The translations under genes were made by a program, and so were the position numbers. A stretch of DNA of 64,000 bases from the NCBI RefSeq assembly GCF_026914185.1, contig NC_070574.1, positions 992,501 through 1,056,500 of the forward strand, given 5' to 3'. Below the pieces are notes generated by a model, which did not search any database, had not been told where the DNA came from, and worked only from the letters and a program-made list of their open reading frames with translations. Below, piece after piece: positions 10,744 to 22,358 of the stretch (within the stretch, counting starts at the first letter, position 1; each line of letters opens with the position of its first letter). The stretch comes from Puccinia triticina (lineage: Eukaryota > Basidiomycota > Pucciniomycetes > Pucciniales > Pucciniaceae).

Positions 10744-11725
10744 ACCCTCTCAGACACGGTTAGTTACCTACAGGCTGACATATCCCTTGAGCGCGACTTC
10801 CCCCCGGCATCCAGGCCGTGAATGGACACCTGTTCCAGCCTCTCAATCCAAAGATGGCACTCCCTAGTGTCAAAAGTGTCCAGGAATCTGGTCAAGGCAG
10901 CCAAACAAAATTCAAAACCATGTCTTAAGTTTGGAAGATCCATGTGTGGATCCGCATTTGGCCAGAGGGAAGCACAGTGGTGATCTTAGCTTATGTACAT
11001 ACAATGTGTAAATTTACATACAACCTAGAAAGCATGCAGATTTTTTGGTCCACAGGATCTACAAGCAATACAGCCTTGTGAATCCTTGTGCAGATCCATT
11101 TCTTGAGAAGTCACTTTTCAAAAATTCATTAAAAATACATTGATGGTGATACAAAAATCCTGAGGAGACAGAATTGTAGAGGAGATGTCAAAGGTTCAGA
11201 AAGCTGTGGCTCAGACCTTTGGAGGTGCTGGGGGCAGAGCTATTAAAAAGTTAAACAACCTTACAGCCATTTGGTACTTTCTGCTCCCCTATGAAATTGG
11301 GGATAATATGCAAGTCCATCCCTGCGGGAGGGGCTGCTTTCCGGCCAGCCACAGCGAGCCTCCCACCAGGGGAACTTGTGTTAATTTAGTGGGTAGCGTG
11401 TGTGAAACTTCAGGCAACACCATGTTTTTGCCTCCTTCAGCCAAGTACAACAATTGTTGCAACAGTGAACCTTTTCCGTACGCCCTGGACCAAACTGTTA
11501 AGTCTTGCACCTATACCAGTCTGAAATAGGGCCTTTGTTACCAAACAGCCTTCTCTAAATTAACCACACTACCATTTCAGATGATGCTCTCATGCAGGAT
11601 GCCTACGACCAACCCGGTCAAGAACCAGACACCGCAGCCAACCTGAACCCTTGATGGGCCAGTGCATTGCGACGATACCATTATTGAGACATCTCCTTGT
11701 AAAAGTTACTTTGATCCTAAACCTC
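10744..11725. other. No gene recognised; possible upstream part of a copia LTR
   Basis: An open frame at 11185-11529 has no recognisable domain and no paralogue here. The last part leads into a TATA box that may belong to the LTR of the degraded copia element downstream. Confidence 0.35.
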
Positions 11726-11734
11726 TATAAAAGG
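11726..11734 (+). promoter_or_regulatory. TATA box, probable LTR promoter
   Basis: TATAAAAGG lies about 560 bases before the gag start at 12283 and is followed by a CT-rich leader, as expected for transcription start in a copia 5' LTR. LTR boundaries were not resolved. Confidence 0.35.
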
Positions 11735-12698
11735 AGTGACAATTTCTCATCTCACACTTTTTCCTTTGTTGCATCTTTTCCATTTCAGCTAGCACACCAC
11801 AACCTCACTTCAGCTTTCACTTCATCTGCGACCACTGCACTCAGTAAAACCACATTCACCTCTTTTACTCAAAGCGCTTCTACTTCATTCAAAATCAGAT
11901 CCTTGTCCACTTCAACATATTGACGCCCTTGTCCCAATATATTGATTATTATCAACCATCTCTTCCTTCTCTTTCTCTATCATCATGCAAACAGACCTAT
12001 TGTCCTCAGACTTGTTTGAAAAAGAATCTTTTTGCCCTTTTACTGTTTCTCTATCCCTTATCTCTCTCTGCCCACCATACACACAATCCTGCTCTTAGGT
12101 ATGAACCAGAGCTCATCTTTCATTTCTTTTTTTCTTCATGTCAAATTTTGCACATCATGTACAAGGACCTGATGAAACAAATCTCATAGTCTTTTGAATT
12201 CTTGCAGATTTACAGTCTTGATATTCCAATTGAATCAACCCAACCAAAACTTCAAAAACACTAACAAGAACAGGACTTTTTGATGACAGCAAACATTGGC
12301 AAAAAAGAAGTCAAGCAAATTCCGGTACTTGTTGGCAGCTCCAACTACCCAATTTGGTCCAACAGAATGGAAGGACTTCTCACCAGGAACAGTCTTTTCC
12401 CAACAGTTACGGTAAATCCAGGCCAGGCTCCCAATGCTTGAGTGAGAGAACTACTTGCTGAAACCACTAACATCCTCTGCTCAAAAATTGGGGATCACAT
12501 CTATAACTTGATTGTCAAGCAGCACCAAATTTCTAATGGATATGAAATATGGTCAAAAATCAAAAGGACTTATGGATCCAGCACTGCTCACGGGATCACT
12601 AGAGCCACAAACCGCTGGCACAATCTCAAGCTCAACCAAGATCTCAACTCGTTCCTTGATCAGGTGGAAGTTTGCTTGACTCATTTTGACTCCATAGG

Positions 12699-13774
12699 CA
12701 CCAGGGGAGATATTTCCCCACCCCCCAGGGAGTGCCCTACCGTAACTTTTTTCCATAACTGTGCTGGAGGCCTTTGGTAAATAAAAATTGGATAGGTATG
12801 AAAAAGACTGGAAGTCAGCTGTCGAAATGAGTTGGAAATCATCCTGAAATAAACCATAACTTGCCAAGAAATCATCCAGAACTAATCTACAATTCATCCA
12901 GAACTCATCCTGAATATAGGCCTTTCTTGGCTCCATGACCAGTGTGTCCTTTTCATGGATATGTGAAAGGCCCAGCCTGTGATATTGTCCCCCTCATGTA
13001 CTCGCGTACATCAGGGGGACAATTGGTGTCTCAACACAAAGCTTTTACTTTTCATGTGGCCATGAAAGGCCCATCCTGTGATATTTCCACATGACTATTA
13101 GCAAAGTGTGAAAAAGTTCACTTGCATGTGCATATGTGAATTTTGAAAAGCAAAAAAAAGCAAAATTCATCGGATCATTTTTGTGAGGAGGCAAGAATTT
13201 CTGGACAAACTGGAGTGGCACTGTAGTCCAACCTTGCCTTAACTCAGACTTTCAACCTATTAAAAAAGTGTTTCTCCGTTTGTTTAGCCAAGTTCAAATG
13301 AATTCCCACATTTCCAAGAAAATGGGTTTCCCTAATTTTACTGCAACATTAACACATTCCAAAATTCTAAACCCAATAGTACCAAGTTAAATTTTACTTT
13401 AATTTTGTACATGAGGGCATATAATGTGAATTACAAGAAACCCATTTTTCAGAGGAATTACATTTGAGAATGTCAATTTTGCTTTGCTATCCTTCAACAT
13501 CAGTAAACAGGAGCAATTGATGAGTTGGATTTGGATGAAATATCATTCCATCATATTTTTTTCCTACAGTTGTACCTAGAACACAAGAGAATTCTACACA
13601 ACATTGTGTTGAGTCCCAAATCAATTCTGACTGACTTTTGAATCACTTCTTCATCCACTTTACAATTCATTTAGGGATGAGTTACTAATCCACATCAGAC
13701 CCACATCTGACCAAAACTCACATAAAATTCAGCTCTGGCACTCCCTGGGGAGTGGGACCATATCTCCCCTGGTG
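12699..13774. mobile_element. CACTA-like non-autonomous element, TSD AGG
   Basis: The ends are inverted for about 38 bases: CACCAGGGGAGATATTTCCC at the left and its inverse, with three or so mismatches, at the right. The flanks are AGG (12696-12698) and AGG (13775-13777). CAC...GTG ends plus a 3-bp duplication fit the CACTA/CMC superfamily. No transposase is encoded. A hairpin (GTCCCCCTCATGTAC and its inverse) lies at about 12987-13020. The insertion splits copia gag B, and the frame is restored across the excision point, which confirms the boundaries. Confidence 0.75.
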
Positions 13775-13984
13775 AGGGCACACTCCAACCGAGTCTGCAA
13801 TATGTGGAGCAATTTGCGGCAAGATTGGCATCAAAAGGAGTGGAATAACTGATCCTCTTATGATGAATGATGTTAGAATGAATGAATCAGAGATGCTCAT
13901 CAAAAAGCTTTGTGATCTTGCAACCAATGATGAATTGTTTCATAAGTTAGTACCTTCAGAACAAGTCGGCACGGCTCTTGCCAG

Positions 13985-14087
13985 CACACCAAGGACTTGA
14001 ACCCGCTGTTAGATTATGAATCTGGCAATTCAGGCTTTGTAGCTTAGTGGTGAAGCAGGCACCTAGAGTTAGCCAAACCCGGGTTCA

Positions 14088-14118
<31 letters not shown>

Positions 14119-14175
14119 CCGCCTGGTTGTAAGAATGGAAGACACAACCCAGAGGCAACTCATCCTGAATCCAAG
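13985..14175 (+). mobile_element. tRNA-derived repeat (SINE-like) with inverted tRNA-like halves
   Basis: From about 14034 the sequence resembles a tRNA: an acceptor strand GGCTTTG matching TGGAGCC, an A box (TAGCTTAGTGG), a D-stem GCTT/AAGC and a B box (GGTTCAAGTCC) with a T-stem. The anticodon stem has mismatches, so it is not a working tRNA. Upstream (13988-14035) an inverted copy of a T-arm (GGACTTGAACCCG) faces it. The segment interrupts copia gag B. A tRNA-headed SINE is the best fit; its 3' boundary is uncertain. Confidence 0.5.
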
Positions 14176-14681
14176 TGTTGGGCATTGCATCCTGAGTTGC
14201 GCCCGGTTAGGAAACCTCAAAACCCCACTATTCTCAACTTGCAAGCCCCTGATCCTCCAGCTAGTTCAGCTACTTCATTGTACAACACTCCTGCGTTTGC
14301 TCACATTGTCACTGCAAAATGTCTCTCACACAATGCAGACGTTCTTGGACTGGTGCTTGACTCTGGAGCGTCTGGGCTGGCGGTTGATCTTCGGTCCTGT
14401 TTCCTTCAACCCTTTCCTCCTCTGCCGTTGTAGGTACTCCTAGCTCCTCTTGCGTCCCGGTGATTCTTTGTGAGCGGTTGCTCGCCTCACCGCCCTCTGG
14501 TCCGTTTCCTCCGCCTGACGACAAGCCGGCTGCCACTTTCACGGCCAAGGTTGCCGCTGCAATTGAGTTAAACATTTTGTAAGTTTAGTTTGTTTTATTG
14601 GCGAAAATTCCTGTGCGAATTTCCTTGGCGATGTTGCGTTCGGCGTTGAGCGTTGTGTTGCCGGTTCCGTTGTGCTAGCTC

Positions 14682-17600
14682 CTAGCTGCCGGTACCGGTT
14701 GCTCCTCGACTCACTAGGTTTGGGATCTGCCAGGCGCGCCTCAGCTGCGCACTGCGGTTGCCTCCGCGCGCTTGCCTCGCGGTGGCTCCACTGCCGCTGT
14801 CCCTTGGACTCGGCCCACCTCCCGCTGCGCTCCCGGTAAGCGCACATGAAACATTAAAGACCGGGTAAATTTTGGGATAATCAAAAACTAAATCCAACTT
14901 TACCGCATTGGTTCCCACCATCTTCAACACCTTAAATGGCCCAATGTACCTGTAATCTAGCTTTGAGTTCATTCGACGGGATTGGATGAATTTTCGCAGA
15001 AGGAGAACCTCATCGCCTTCCTTATACACCGGCGCCTCTCTCCGCCCCCTGTTATAATATTCTGCTTGTTTTATCCGCGCCTGTCGCAGGCATTCCATCG
15101 CGGTCTCCTGTGTCACCTGCAAATCAACAAGAAACTCATCTAAAGACTTTCGTCCTGTGTTTTCAGTCAGCGTATTGAATCGCGGATGAAAGCCATAGGT
15201 AAAGAAAAACGGTGAAATCTTAAGACTAGCAGAATCACTATTGTTTATTGCAAACTCAGCCATTTCCAGACACCTATCCCAGTTGTCTTGATAATAGGAA
15301 CAAAAATGTCAAAGGTAATCCTCCACAACTTGATTCATGCGCTCCGTTTGGCCGTTGGTTTGCGGGTGGTAAGCCGTTGACAAGGCTGACTTGATACCAA
15401 GCAAGTTCATTAAGCTCTTCCAGAAATTGCTCAAAAATGTGCTTCCTCTATCGGACACAATCTTATCAGGCAATCTATGTAATCAAAAAACATTCTTCCT
15501 AAATAATCCCGCCAAAACCGCGGATGAAGAAGCCTCCTTACAGGGAATGAACTGAGTTAGCTTGCTCAGCAAATCCACCACTACTAAAATAGAATCAAAA
15601 CCGCCCGACAAAGGCAACTTCACTATCATGTCCATCCCTAAAACACTCCACAGCCGTGGCTCCGCCACAACAGAAACCAACTTGCCATCCGGGGCCTGTC
15701 GTCAAGCTTTCACCTGCTGACACGAATCACAGCTCTTCACATAATCAATGACAGATTTCCATACGCCCGGCCAAGAGAAGGACCAAGTTAACATTGACAA
15801 CGTCCAAGCAATGCCGGGGTGCCCCGCCGCTGGGGCATCGTGATACATAATCAAAATCCTCGTCCTCAACGAAGTGGGTACCAAGACCCTAGATTGATAC
15901 CAATAAACGTTATCAGCAAAACGGACACCCTTCGCGCTTTTCTCTCCTGCCGAGTAAAAATCACCAAAATAAGAAAGCAATTTAGCAGTCGGCTTCTGGA
16001 AAAACAAATCATGAGAAGTCATGGGGGAAGGAGAAACATCACCCTCAATCGTATCACAGTTAACCATACGTTTAGTGATTAAGTCTACATCATTACTTGA
16101 CCGCTTCCCATCATAAAACTCTTCTCGCCGGCTCGGCCCATCCGCCGGATTGTCGGAACCTCCTATATGATAAATCAACATATTAAAATTATCTAAGAAC
16201 AAGGCCCAGCGAGCCTGCTTCGGAGATAAATATTTAGCCGTTTTGAAATACAACAGATTCGAATGATCCGAAAACATTGTTACCGGCCTTTCAGTTCCCA
16301 TTAACCAAGCCCGCCACTCATGACACGCGGCAACAATTGCCAACAGCTCTAAATTGAAAATCTTCCATGAACGCTCCCGGTCGGAGAGCTTCCGAGAAAA
16401 GTAACTAACAGGCAGATAATTACCGTCCACATCAGGTTGACTTAGTACCGCTGCAATGGCATACCCCGAGCTGTCCACGTGCAAAACTCTGTCCTTGTTG
16501 AAATCAAAATGAAGCAACAACGGCTCAGTCACGAAAATCCGCTTAAGGTTGCCAAACGCCTCCGCTGCGTCAGAAGAATTCAAAAGGGTGGAATCACTAT
16601 ACTTTTCCTGAGTCAAAGTGGTCAGAGGACCCGCTACCGTTGAAAACCAAGGTATGAATCACCTATAAAAATTGGTAAAACCTAAAAATTTCCGAAGACC
16701 ACGAACAGTCGCCGGAAAAGGCCAGTCTGCAATAGTCTTTAGCTTTGCATCATTCATTTTTAAACCGCTATCTGTTATATCGAAGCCGAGAAAGGAGACC
16801 TTAGAACAAAAAAACTCGCACTTATTCAAAGACGCCTTCAGGGAAAACTCCCAAAGTTTTTGCAATATGTTGCGCAAATCTAAAAGATGTTGATCCTTTT
16901 CTTTGGAGTAAATAAGAATGTCATCAATATAAACGAAGCAGCAAACATCTAAATACTCCCTTAACACGTGCTGAATGAATTGTTGAAAATTCGCCAGTGC
17001 ATTAGCCAGTCCAAATGGCATGACTTGATATTCGTAAAGTCCCCATGGAGTTTGGAAAGCCGTCTTCCATTCATGTCCTTCCGCTACCCGCAGAAGATTA
17101 AAGGCTGCTTTGAGATCAATCTTCAAAAGGAACTTGCACCCCTGCAGGTTATTAAGAAGGTGAGCAATGACCGGGAGAGGATAGGAGTCCCGCACTGTCA
17201 TATTATTTAAAATCCAATAGTCAACACACGGTCGATTAGCCTTCCCGGCCACCTTGACGTAAAATATAGGTGCCGCCGCCAAGGATGAAGACAATCTAAT
17301 AAAACCTTTAGCCAGATTTTCGTCAATATAAGTCTTCAACTCATCTCTTTCAGATTTGCTTAGATTGTACATCTTGCCGAATGGTGGGACCGCTCCATCC
17401 TTAAGGTTGACCTCACAGTCAAACTGTCCTCTATGAGGGGGAAGGCTCGCCAAGGATTCTGTGACAAATATGTCCGAAGACTCATCCGTAAGCAACAAAG
17501 CTTCATTACAGGAAAAACCACAAATTTCTCGTACACAATCATACATTACAACCTCGCCATTCAGACCCCCAACAAACGTGCCGGAGTCTCTTAACCACGA

Positions 17601-18141
17601 ATTTCCTAATATTAAATCTGCAGACGCTGATTTAGTTAAGTGGAGAGTTACATGAGAACGCAAAGTGGAACCGCAAGCCGTGGGGATCATAACGTCCCCT
17701 TTTACATAAGAAACTATGTCCCCCAACGCCGCCGATGTTCCATCGAAAGACTTGCATTGCAAGCCCACCGCCATCGGGAAAGTTTTGATTTTAATCTTTC
17801 TAGCAAAATCAATGTCAATAAATGAGGCGGATGCGCCGGAATCAACCAAAACACAAACATCAGCTCTATGATCGTTATTTATTAGCAAAGTTCCATTAAA
17901 GAACGGGCGGTTATCCGGCCGGGAGGACTTCTTAACGAAATGGGCCTGCTTACAATCACTGGCATTCATCTTATCAGCCATGCAGGCATTGAAAAAGATC
18001 TCACCAGCCGTCATTTCTCCAGTCTCAATAGCGTAGGCCAACAAAGCTGGATCTTCAACGTGAGATTGAGATTGCGATTGTCCTGTCAAATCCGTCACGC
18101 GTCACTTGAAAGGGAGGGCGTCTACTTCCGCCAAGGATTGA
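14682..18141 (-). pseudogene. gypsy pol: protease, RT, RNase H, integrase
   Basis: All pieces share one reading frame interrupted only by TGA codons at 18104-18102, 16661-16659, 15704-15702, 15485-15483 and 15311-15309. The protease has VLVDSGASASFID. RT has PFGLANALANFQQ and the catalytic YIDDILIYS. RNase H has LHVDSSGYAIAAVLSQ and FNLELLAIVAACHEWRAW. Integrase keeps its H-H-C-C zinc region (YHDAPAAGHPG...CDSCQQ) and DDE residues in [17 protein letters not shown] and [11 protein letters not shown]. The stop in front of [13 protein letters not shown] and the one in YL-stop-HF sit where the family normally has Arg, as expected for CGA to TGA. After VFNVS the C-terminus becomes unrelated Gly/Ser/Arg-rich sequence. 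Confidence 0.85.
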
Positions 18142-18249
18142 AGCTTCTTGCCCTTATCAGCTCTGTCAATGGGAGCAAGTCGGAGCCGATCTTACCGAAG
18201 TTCTTGGCCGCGAGGACCCGCCGCCTCTCTTTGACAAATTTCCCGGAGC

Positions 18250-19845
18250 CTATTTTGAGTCACTTCGCCTAGAAGCCCCCTTGCGCTTACGAACCGATCC
18301 ACCCCATTCCTTCCACAAATGCAACATATTGGTCATGTCCATCTTCATCTCCTTCCCAAGAGTACAACCACGCGCTTGATAATGGGGTTCATCGAAAGCG
18401 CTGCCACACCGAATGCAGATATTACGATCAACACATTCCTGTCGAAAATCCGCATACAAAAAATTCGCCTCCTTCATAGCCAACGCCATCTCATCCACAT
18501 CCATGGCATCATCGCGAAGCTTCTGTGGCTGCTGGGATTGTTGGACCGGAGGAGCAACCCAATGAGTTGGCTGATTGACCGAGCGAGATTGATGTGATTT
18601 TGGGTCAAGAAACTTGGTCACGCCGGCTACATTCTTTGAAACAGAAATAGTGATCTCCTGTTTTGCAGCCAAATCGACCACGTCCGTCCAAGGTCCCCTA
18701 ATCAACACCAATTTGACCAAGTTCGGATCAATGGCCTTATCGTAAGCCTTGCACTTTGATTGATCATCCAACTTCAGAGGTCTAAGCAAGGCATTGAAAA
18801 GAATATTACATTCTTTGATAGATTTATTCCCCTGCTTCGCCGAATAAAAAGCTGACTCGGCCTCCTCAAGCTCATGATGATTAGCAAACGTATGTTCAAT
18901 TGCTTCAATAAAAGAATTAACATCACGGAGTTCAGGGATCACGTAGTCCATCTTTGCCGAGGCTTTCAAAGTTGACAAGTCGAGAGCATCTGCATTCTTG
19001 GAGAGTAACCCGCGCCACCACGTGTATGAAGGAACCTTGCCATCCCTACGACCTGGGCCCAACCAAAAATAGCCGGTAATCCAAAGTATCTTCTGTTTAT
19101 CCAAATTAAACTGTTCGCCAATCCTTTCAAAAGTGTTTCTCATATTGAAACAAAAGGTGTTAGTTTCGCGCACCATCCCGGTAAAGAAAATGTGAGGCTG
19201 ATGAGGAGGCTCCACAAAAATTTGTTGACGCTCTGGCGCCGCCGGGCGAGAGCTTGCCTCTTCCAAACGGCCCAACCAACCACCCAAACCACCCGTCAGA
19301 CCTTCCACCAAACCACGTAGATTAGCCACCGCTTCTTGATTAGCCGATCATGACTTAAGTAGTTCGTCGTGGAAAACCGTCTTGATGTTCTTGGTCTCAT
19401 CTTGCAACGTCTTTATGGATTTCTTGTCCTGGCGAGCTTGAGCAGTCAACAGAGCAATCGAAGCCGCTTGAGACTGAATTAGCGAATATTGAGTTGAGTT
19501 GTTGACTTGTAAATTCGCCAAAAGCAACGAAACATCATCCTCTGGTTGAAGACCAAAATCGGCCGCCGGAGGTGGTTGAGGATTTGGCAAAGGCTGAGGA
19601 AGGATGTTCAGATACGGCTGTGGCGAGGGCGTTGGAATTGCACAAGGGGAAAATTCGATAAAAGACGGGGAATTGTGGTTAAAAGGTGATGGAGAGTTGG
19701 TCGAAAAGAATTGAGTTTGATGGGAGTTCGAAGGAATAGGAATGGGTTGGGGAACAGGAAGGTTTGAATTGATTGGAGGAGAGGGAGTAAACCAAGGAGA
19801 ATTACAAATTGGAGTAATAGGCTGCATTTCAGAAGTGTCCGACAT
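18250..19845 (-). pseudogene. gypsy gag
   Basis: There are two blocks in one frame: 19845-19348 and 19329-18250, separated by a TGA (19350-19348) inside what would read LLKS-R-SANQEA. The N-terminal block is Pro/Ser/Asn-rich followed by a helical Gln/Ala segment. The second block is the capsid region, with ITGYFWLGPGRR and the Ty3-type FIEAIEHTFANHHELEEAE motif. A zinc-binding CIRCGSAFDEPHYQARGC segment near its C-terminus is an altered knuckle. The pol frame starts downstream in a different frame. Confidence 0.75.
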
Positions 19846-19907
19846 GAAGGGTAAAACAATTTCTAATATGTATTTATAACTTTATTTCTTGAAGATCGGG
19901 ATATAAC

Positions 19908-20359
19908 TGTGGAGGCCAGCCTACTATCAGTTTGCTATATGGCTATGAAACTACCCAAGAGGATAGTTCGTTGAGTTGCTTGATAATAGATCTGGATGAT
20001 GTACTATAGTTTATTGGATCTTAATGATGATGTATTGATTTTCTGATAATCTTATTTCTTGAGAGTGAATTACTCGGATAAATAGAATGAGGAAAAATGA
20101 TAACAAGGAATATCCCAATGAGAAGAGAGAGGAAAGAAGGAACAACCCATCCAAAAACTACAACTTTAACAATCAGAACCACGCGAGAAATTACAATGAC
20201 GTCACGATCAGAACAACGCATCATCGTCCCGGAATAGCCAGAGGATGACAAAGGCGCATGACGTCAAAACCCCGATTGTCAATCGTCACAACTAAACTCA
20301 GGAATATAGAAAAGACTAATAGATTAGTCCATAAGTATTTATAACATACAGTCGTTACA
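19908..20359 (-). repeat. Probable 5' LTR of the gypsy element
   Basis: On the element strand it starts TGTAACGACTGTATG and ends CCTCCACA, with a TATA box (GTTATAAATAC) about 15 bases in. At 20359/20360 the sequence switches abruptly to a tyrosine-recombinase reading frame, so this looks like the true outer edge. No matching LTR exists on the 14.7-kb side. The primer site was not identified. Confidence 0.5.
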
Positions 20360-20880
20360 TTGGCCCGCCTGGGAGAGCTGACATACGCAAAACGACATGG
20401 CCAGCTCTCCTGGGCGACGTCTCTACTGACGACGGAAGTCACCTTTTTGGTAGACGACGCCGCGGGAGAAGTAGCAACCCTCACTTCGCGTTCGGCGAAA
20501 ACGGCCAAGCCAGAGACGCTGCAACTCATTGTCCTCGCCAAACAGGCAGGCATATTATGCGCCGTAAATGCGCTGAAGAGACTTCTGGCGGAAGTTGGTT
20601 CCCCAAGAACCTTCCTGTTTGGCTACCAACAAGACCAACTTTGCCTCCACCTCACCAGATGCGAAGTCCTCACCCACATCCAGGCCGCTCCCATGGCAAG
20701 TGGGAACTCGAGCGTCCTAGGTCACATTTTCCGAGTAGGCAGAGCTTCCCCAAGGCACCCGTTGGGCATGACCGCGGAAGAAATTTGTGCCCTAGGCCGC
20801 TGGAATTTCAGATGTTACAATTTTTATATACGGCCATATGGGCCGTGGGATCTGAAACGCACATGTTGTGTTTATGCGAA
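20360..20880 (+). pseudogene. Tyrosine recombinase catalytic domain relic (Crypton/DIRS type)
   Basis: The frame opens with ARLGELTYA, the box-I pattern containing the first catalytic Arg, at residue 3. It continues through a KTAKPETLQLIVL strand to box II: GHIFRVGRAS (H-x-x-R), LGRW and a Tyr in YIRPYGP, spaced as in fungal tyrosine recombinases carried by Cryptons and related elements. The usual HSFR is HIFR and GGAS is GRAS, so it may be inactive. The N-terminal core-binding domain is missing; the frame begins exactly at the edge of the gypsy LTR, which therefore probably landed in this gene. The open frame continues to 21007 without recognisable content. Confidence 0.7.
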
Positions 20881-21007
20881 CTTCAAGGGAGACGGGTTGG
20901 AGATTGCTGGTTTTTGGCGCCTTCTTTTCATTCCTGCCGCATTTTTTCCGGAGTTTGTAGGTTCACGCGCGGCTCAGGCTCCCTCAAAATCCCTGAGTGG
21001 TGGGTGA

Positions 21008-22358
21008 ACGCCTGAAACCCAATCCTTTCCTTTGTTGCAGTAGGTATGCTGGTGGTATGCCACAAAATCCTGACAAAAGGGACAGGCCTGTGCAATGGGA
21101 ATTGACTGCTGGTTACCAGCGTTCAACCACATGTTTTAAAATTTCACTAGAGATCAAGGCGCCTGCGCCGCTGTACTCCCAGAAACCAAAGAAACCAATT
21201 GCACCAAGTCCACTAAACTTACTGCACGCAAATGGCAAATGGAATTTTCTTTATTTGGTAAACTTGAATGGTGTCAACCTTGGTCTTGAAAAGCTTGTAG
21301 GACTTGTCAGGAGGAGAAGGTTTTGTTTCTTTTTGGAGGTGTTGCCAGACAGGATGGCAGCCTGGACTGCGGAAATGTAAGCAACAGCCTCATCAGGGTG
21401 ATAGACTTTTTAGGCTCTTTGCTTGAAACCAAAGGAAAATAGAGGGGTTGTAAGTGTGGGACAACAGACGTGGGCCCTACCCTTGCCTTCAATACCATCA
21501 TTTATCTTGTTGATTTGTTGCTTAGGATCAAATCTCAGTTCACCATGAGGAATCTGGTCTGCACAGGTAAAGTGTTTAGGTGGGTATTTACTTTGCACCA
21601 TTGGTGAAGAACTTACAACTTGCTGTCAAATCAATTGACAAAAACTTTGTGTGGGGAGGAACCATGTGTTGAATGTATTGATTAGTCAAGATCTGGTCTG
21701 TTGGTCAAACACTGTTAATCTGAGGTTGATGCCTTGTAGACCTATCATTTGAAAATTTTTATTCTCACTATACATACCACAAGGAAGAGAGGGGAAAAAG
21801 GGAAGTGCGATGGAAGGAGGGGAAAAATGACTTGAACTGAACTAATCAACTCAGAGAAATAAAATCCGGATGAAGAGAAAGATAAAGAAGGCACATGAAG
21901 GATGATGTGAATTGTTTGAAGGAAGAAATCTGTAGAAAAAGGGGGTCAGATAGTCAGAAATTAGTTAAATTGTTTAGGTTTTGAGATGTAGGATGGAAGG
22001 ATGGGGAGGGGAGAAGATACTGGAATGGATAAGGAGTAGTACACACATCTTTTTTCTTTTTGTCTTTCTTTGGTTTAAACTATAACTAATATACAAACGT
22101 CTTGTAGCCAAAGAAAAGAAAGAACAAAATTGGATGGAAGGAAAGAGAGCAAAAGATTGAATGAAGCGGCTAGACAGTTGTTCATTCCCAATAAGACATC
22201 CAAGCCAAACCAACTGACTGGCCGCTTGATTGAATGTATTTTCTTCTGTCTGATTTTTGATTTAGGAAAAGAGAGAGGGCGGGGGCAGTGTTTTTCTGAT
22301 TGCAAGGCTGCTAGATAGTCGAAGGGAATGAACGATTAGGGTGAGAATAGGGCAGATC
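21008..22358. other. No gene recognised
   Basis: Short frames only. The region is AT-rich with purine-rich runs at 21780-22040. It may hold decayed repeat sequence next to the VAC8 pseudogene. Confidence 0.45.

Larger units (their letters stand above)
12283..14430 (+). pseudogene. Degraded copia gag (element B), broken by two insertions
   Basis: The frame begins MTANIGKK, then has the copia Gag signature PVLVGSSNYPIWSNRM. A TGA at 12439-12441 interrupts it, but the frame continues through SKIGDHIYNLIVKQ and YEIWSKIKRTYG to 12698. There a 1,076-bp TIR element (12699-13774) is inserted. Removing it with one copy of the AGG target site joins the frame cleanly to 13778 onward (SGITDPLMMNDVRMNESEM). 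A tRNA-derived repeat then interrupts near 13985-14175. The gag tail resumes with a knuckle-like CWALHPELRP and reaches a protease-like LDSGAS at about 14356. Nothing of integrase or RT remains in this orientation. Confidence 0.7.
14680..20359 (-). mobile_element. Ty3/gypsy retrotransposon, decayed and 3'-truncated
   Basis: On the minus strand the order is LTR-like sequence (20359-19908), gag (19845-18250), then protease, RT, RNase H and integrase in a second frame (about 18141-14682). PR-RT-RH-IN order is gypsy. At least six in-frame TGA codons interrupt gag and pol, and gag/pol frames differ. The integrase C-terminus stops matching after the VFNVS motif near 14850, and no 3' LTR is present. 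Confidence 0.85.

Noticed and set aside
11185..11529. 114-codon ORF
   Set aside because: No recognisable domain, no good start context, no second copy in the window.
14034..14104. A functional tRNA gene
   Set aside because: A and B boxes and acceptor stem are present, but the anticodon stem has mismatches and the sequence sits inside a broken gag with an inverted T-arm beside it. Treated as a tRNA-derived repeat.
20221..20553. Minus-strand ORF
   Set aside because: It spans the edge of the gypsy LTR and runs antisense to the tyrosine-recombinase frame; a shadow.
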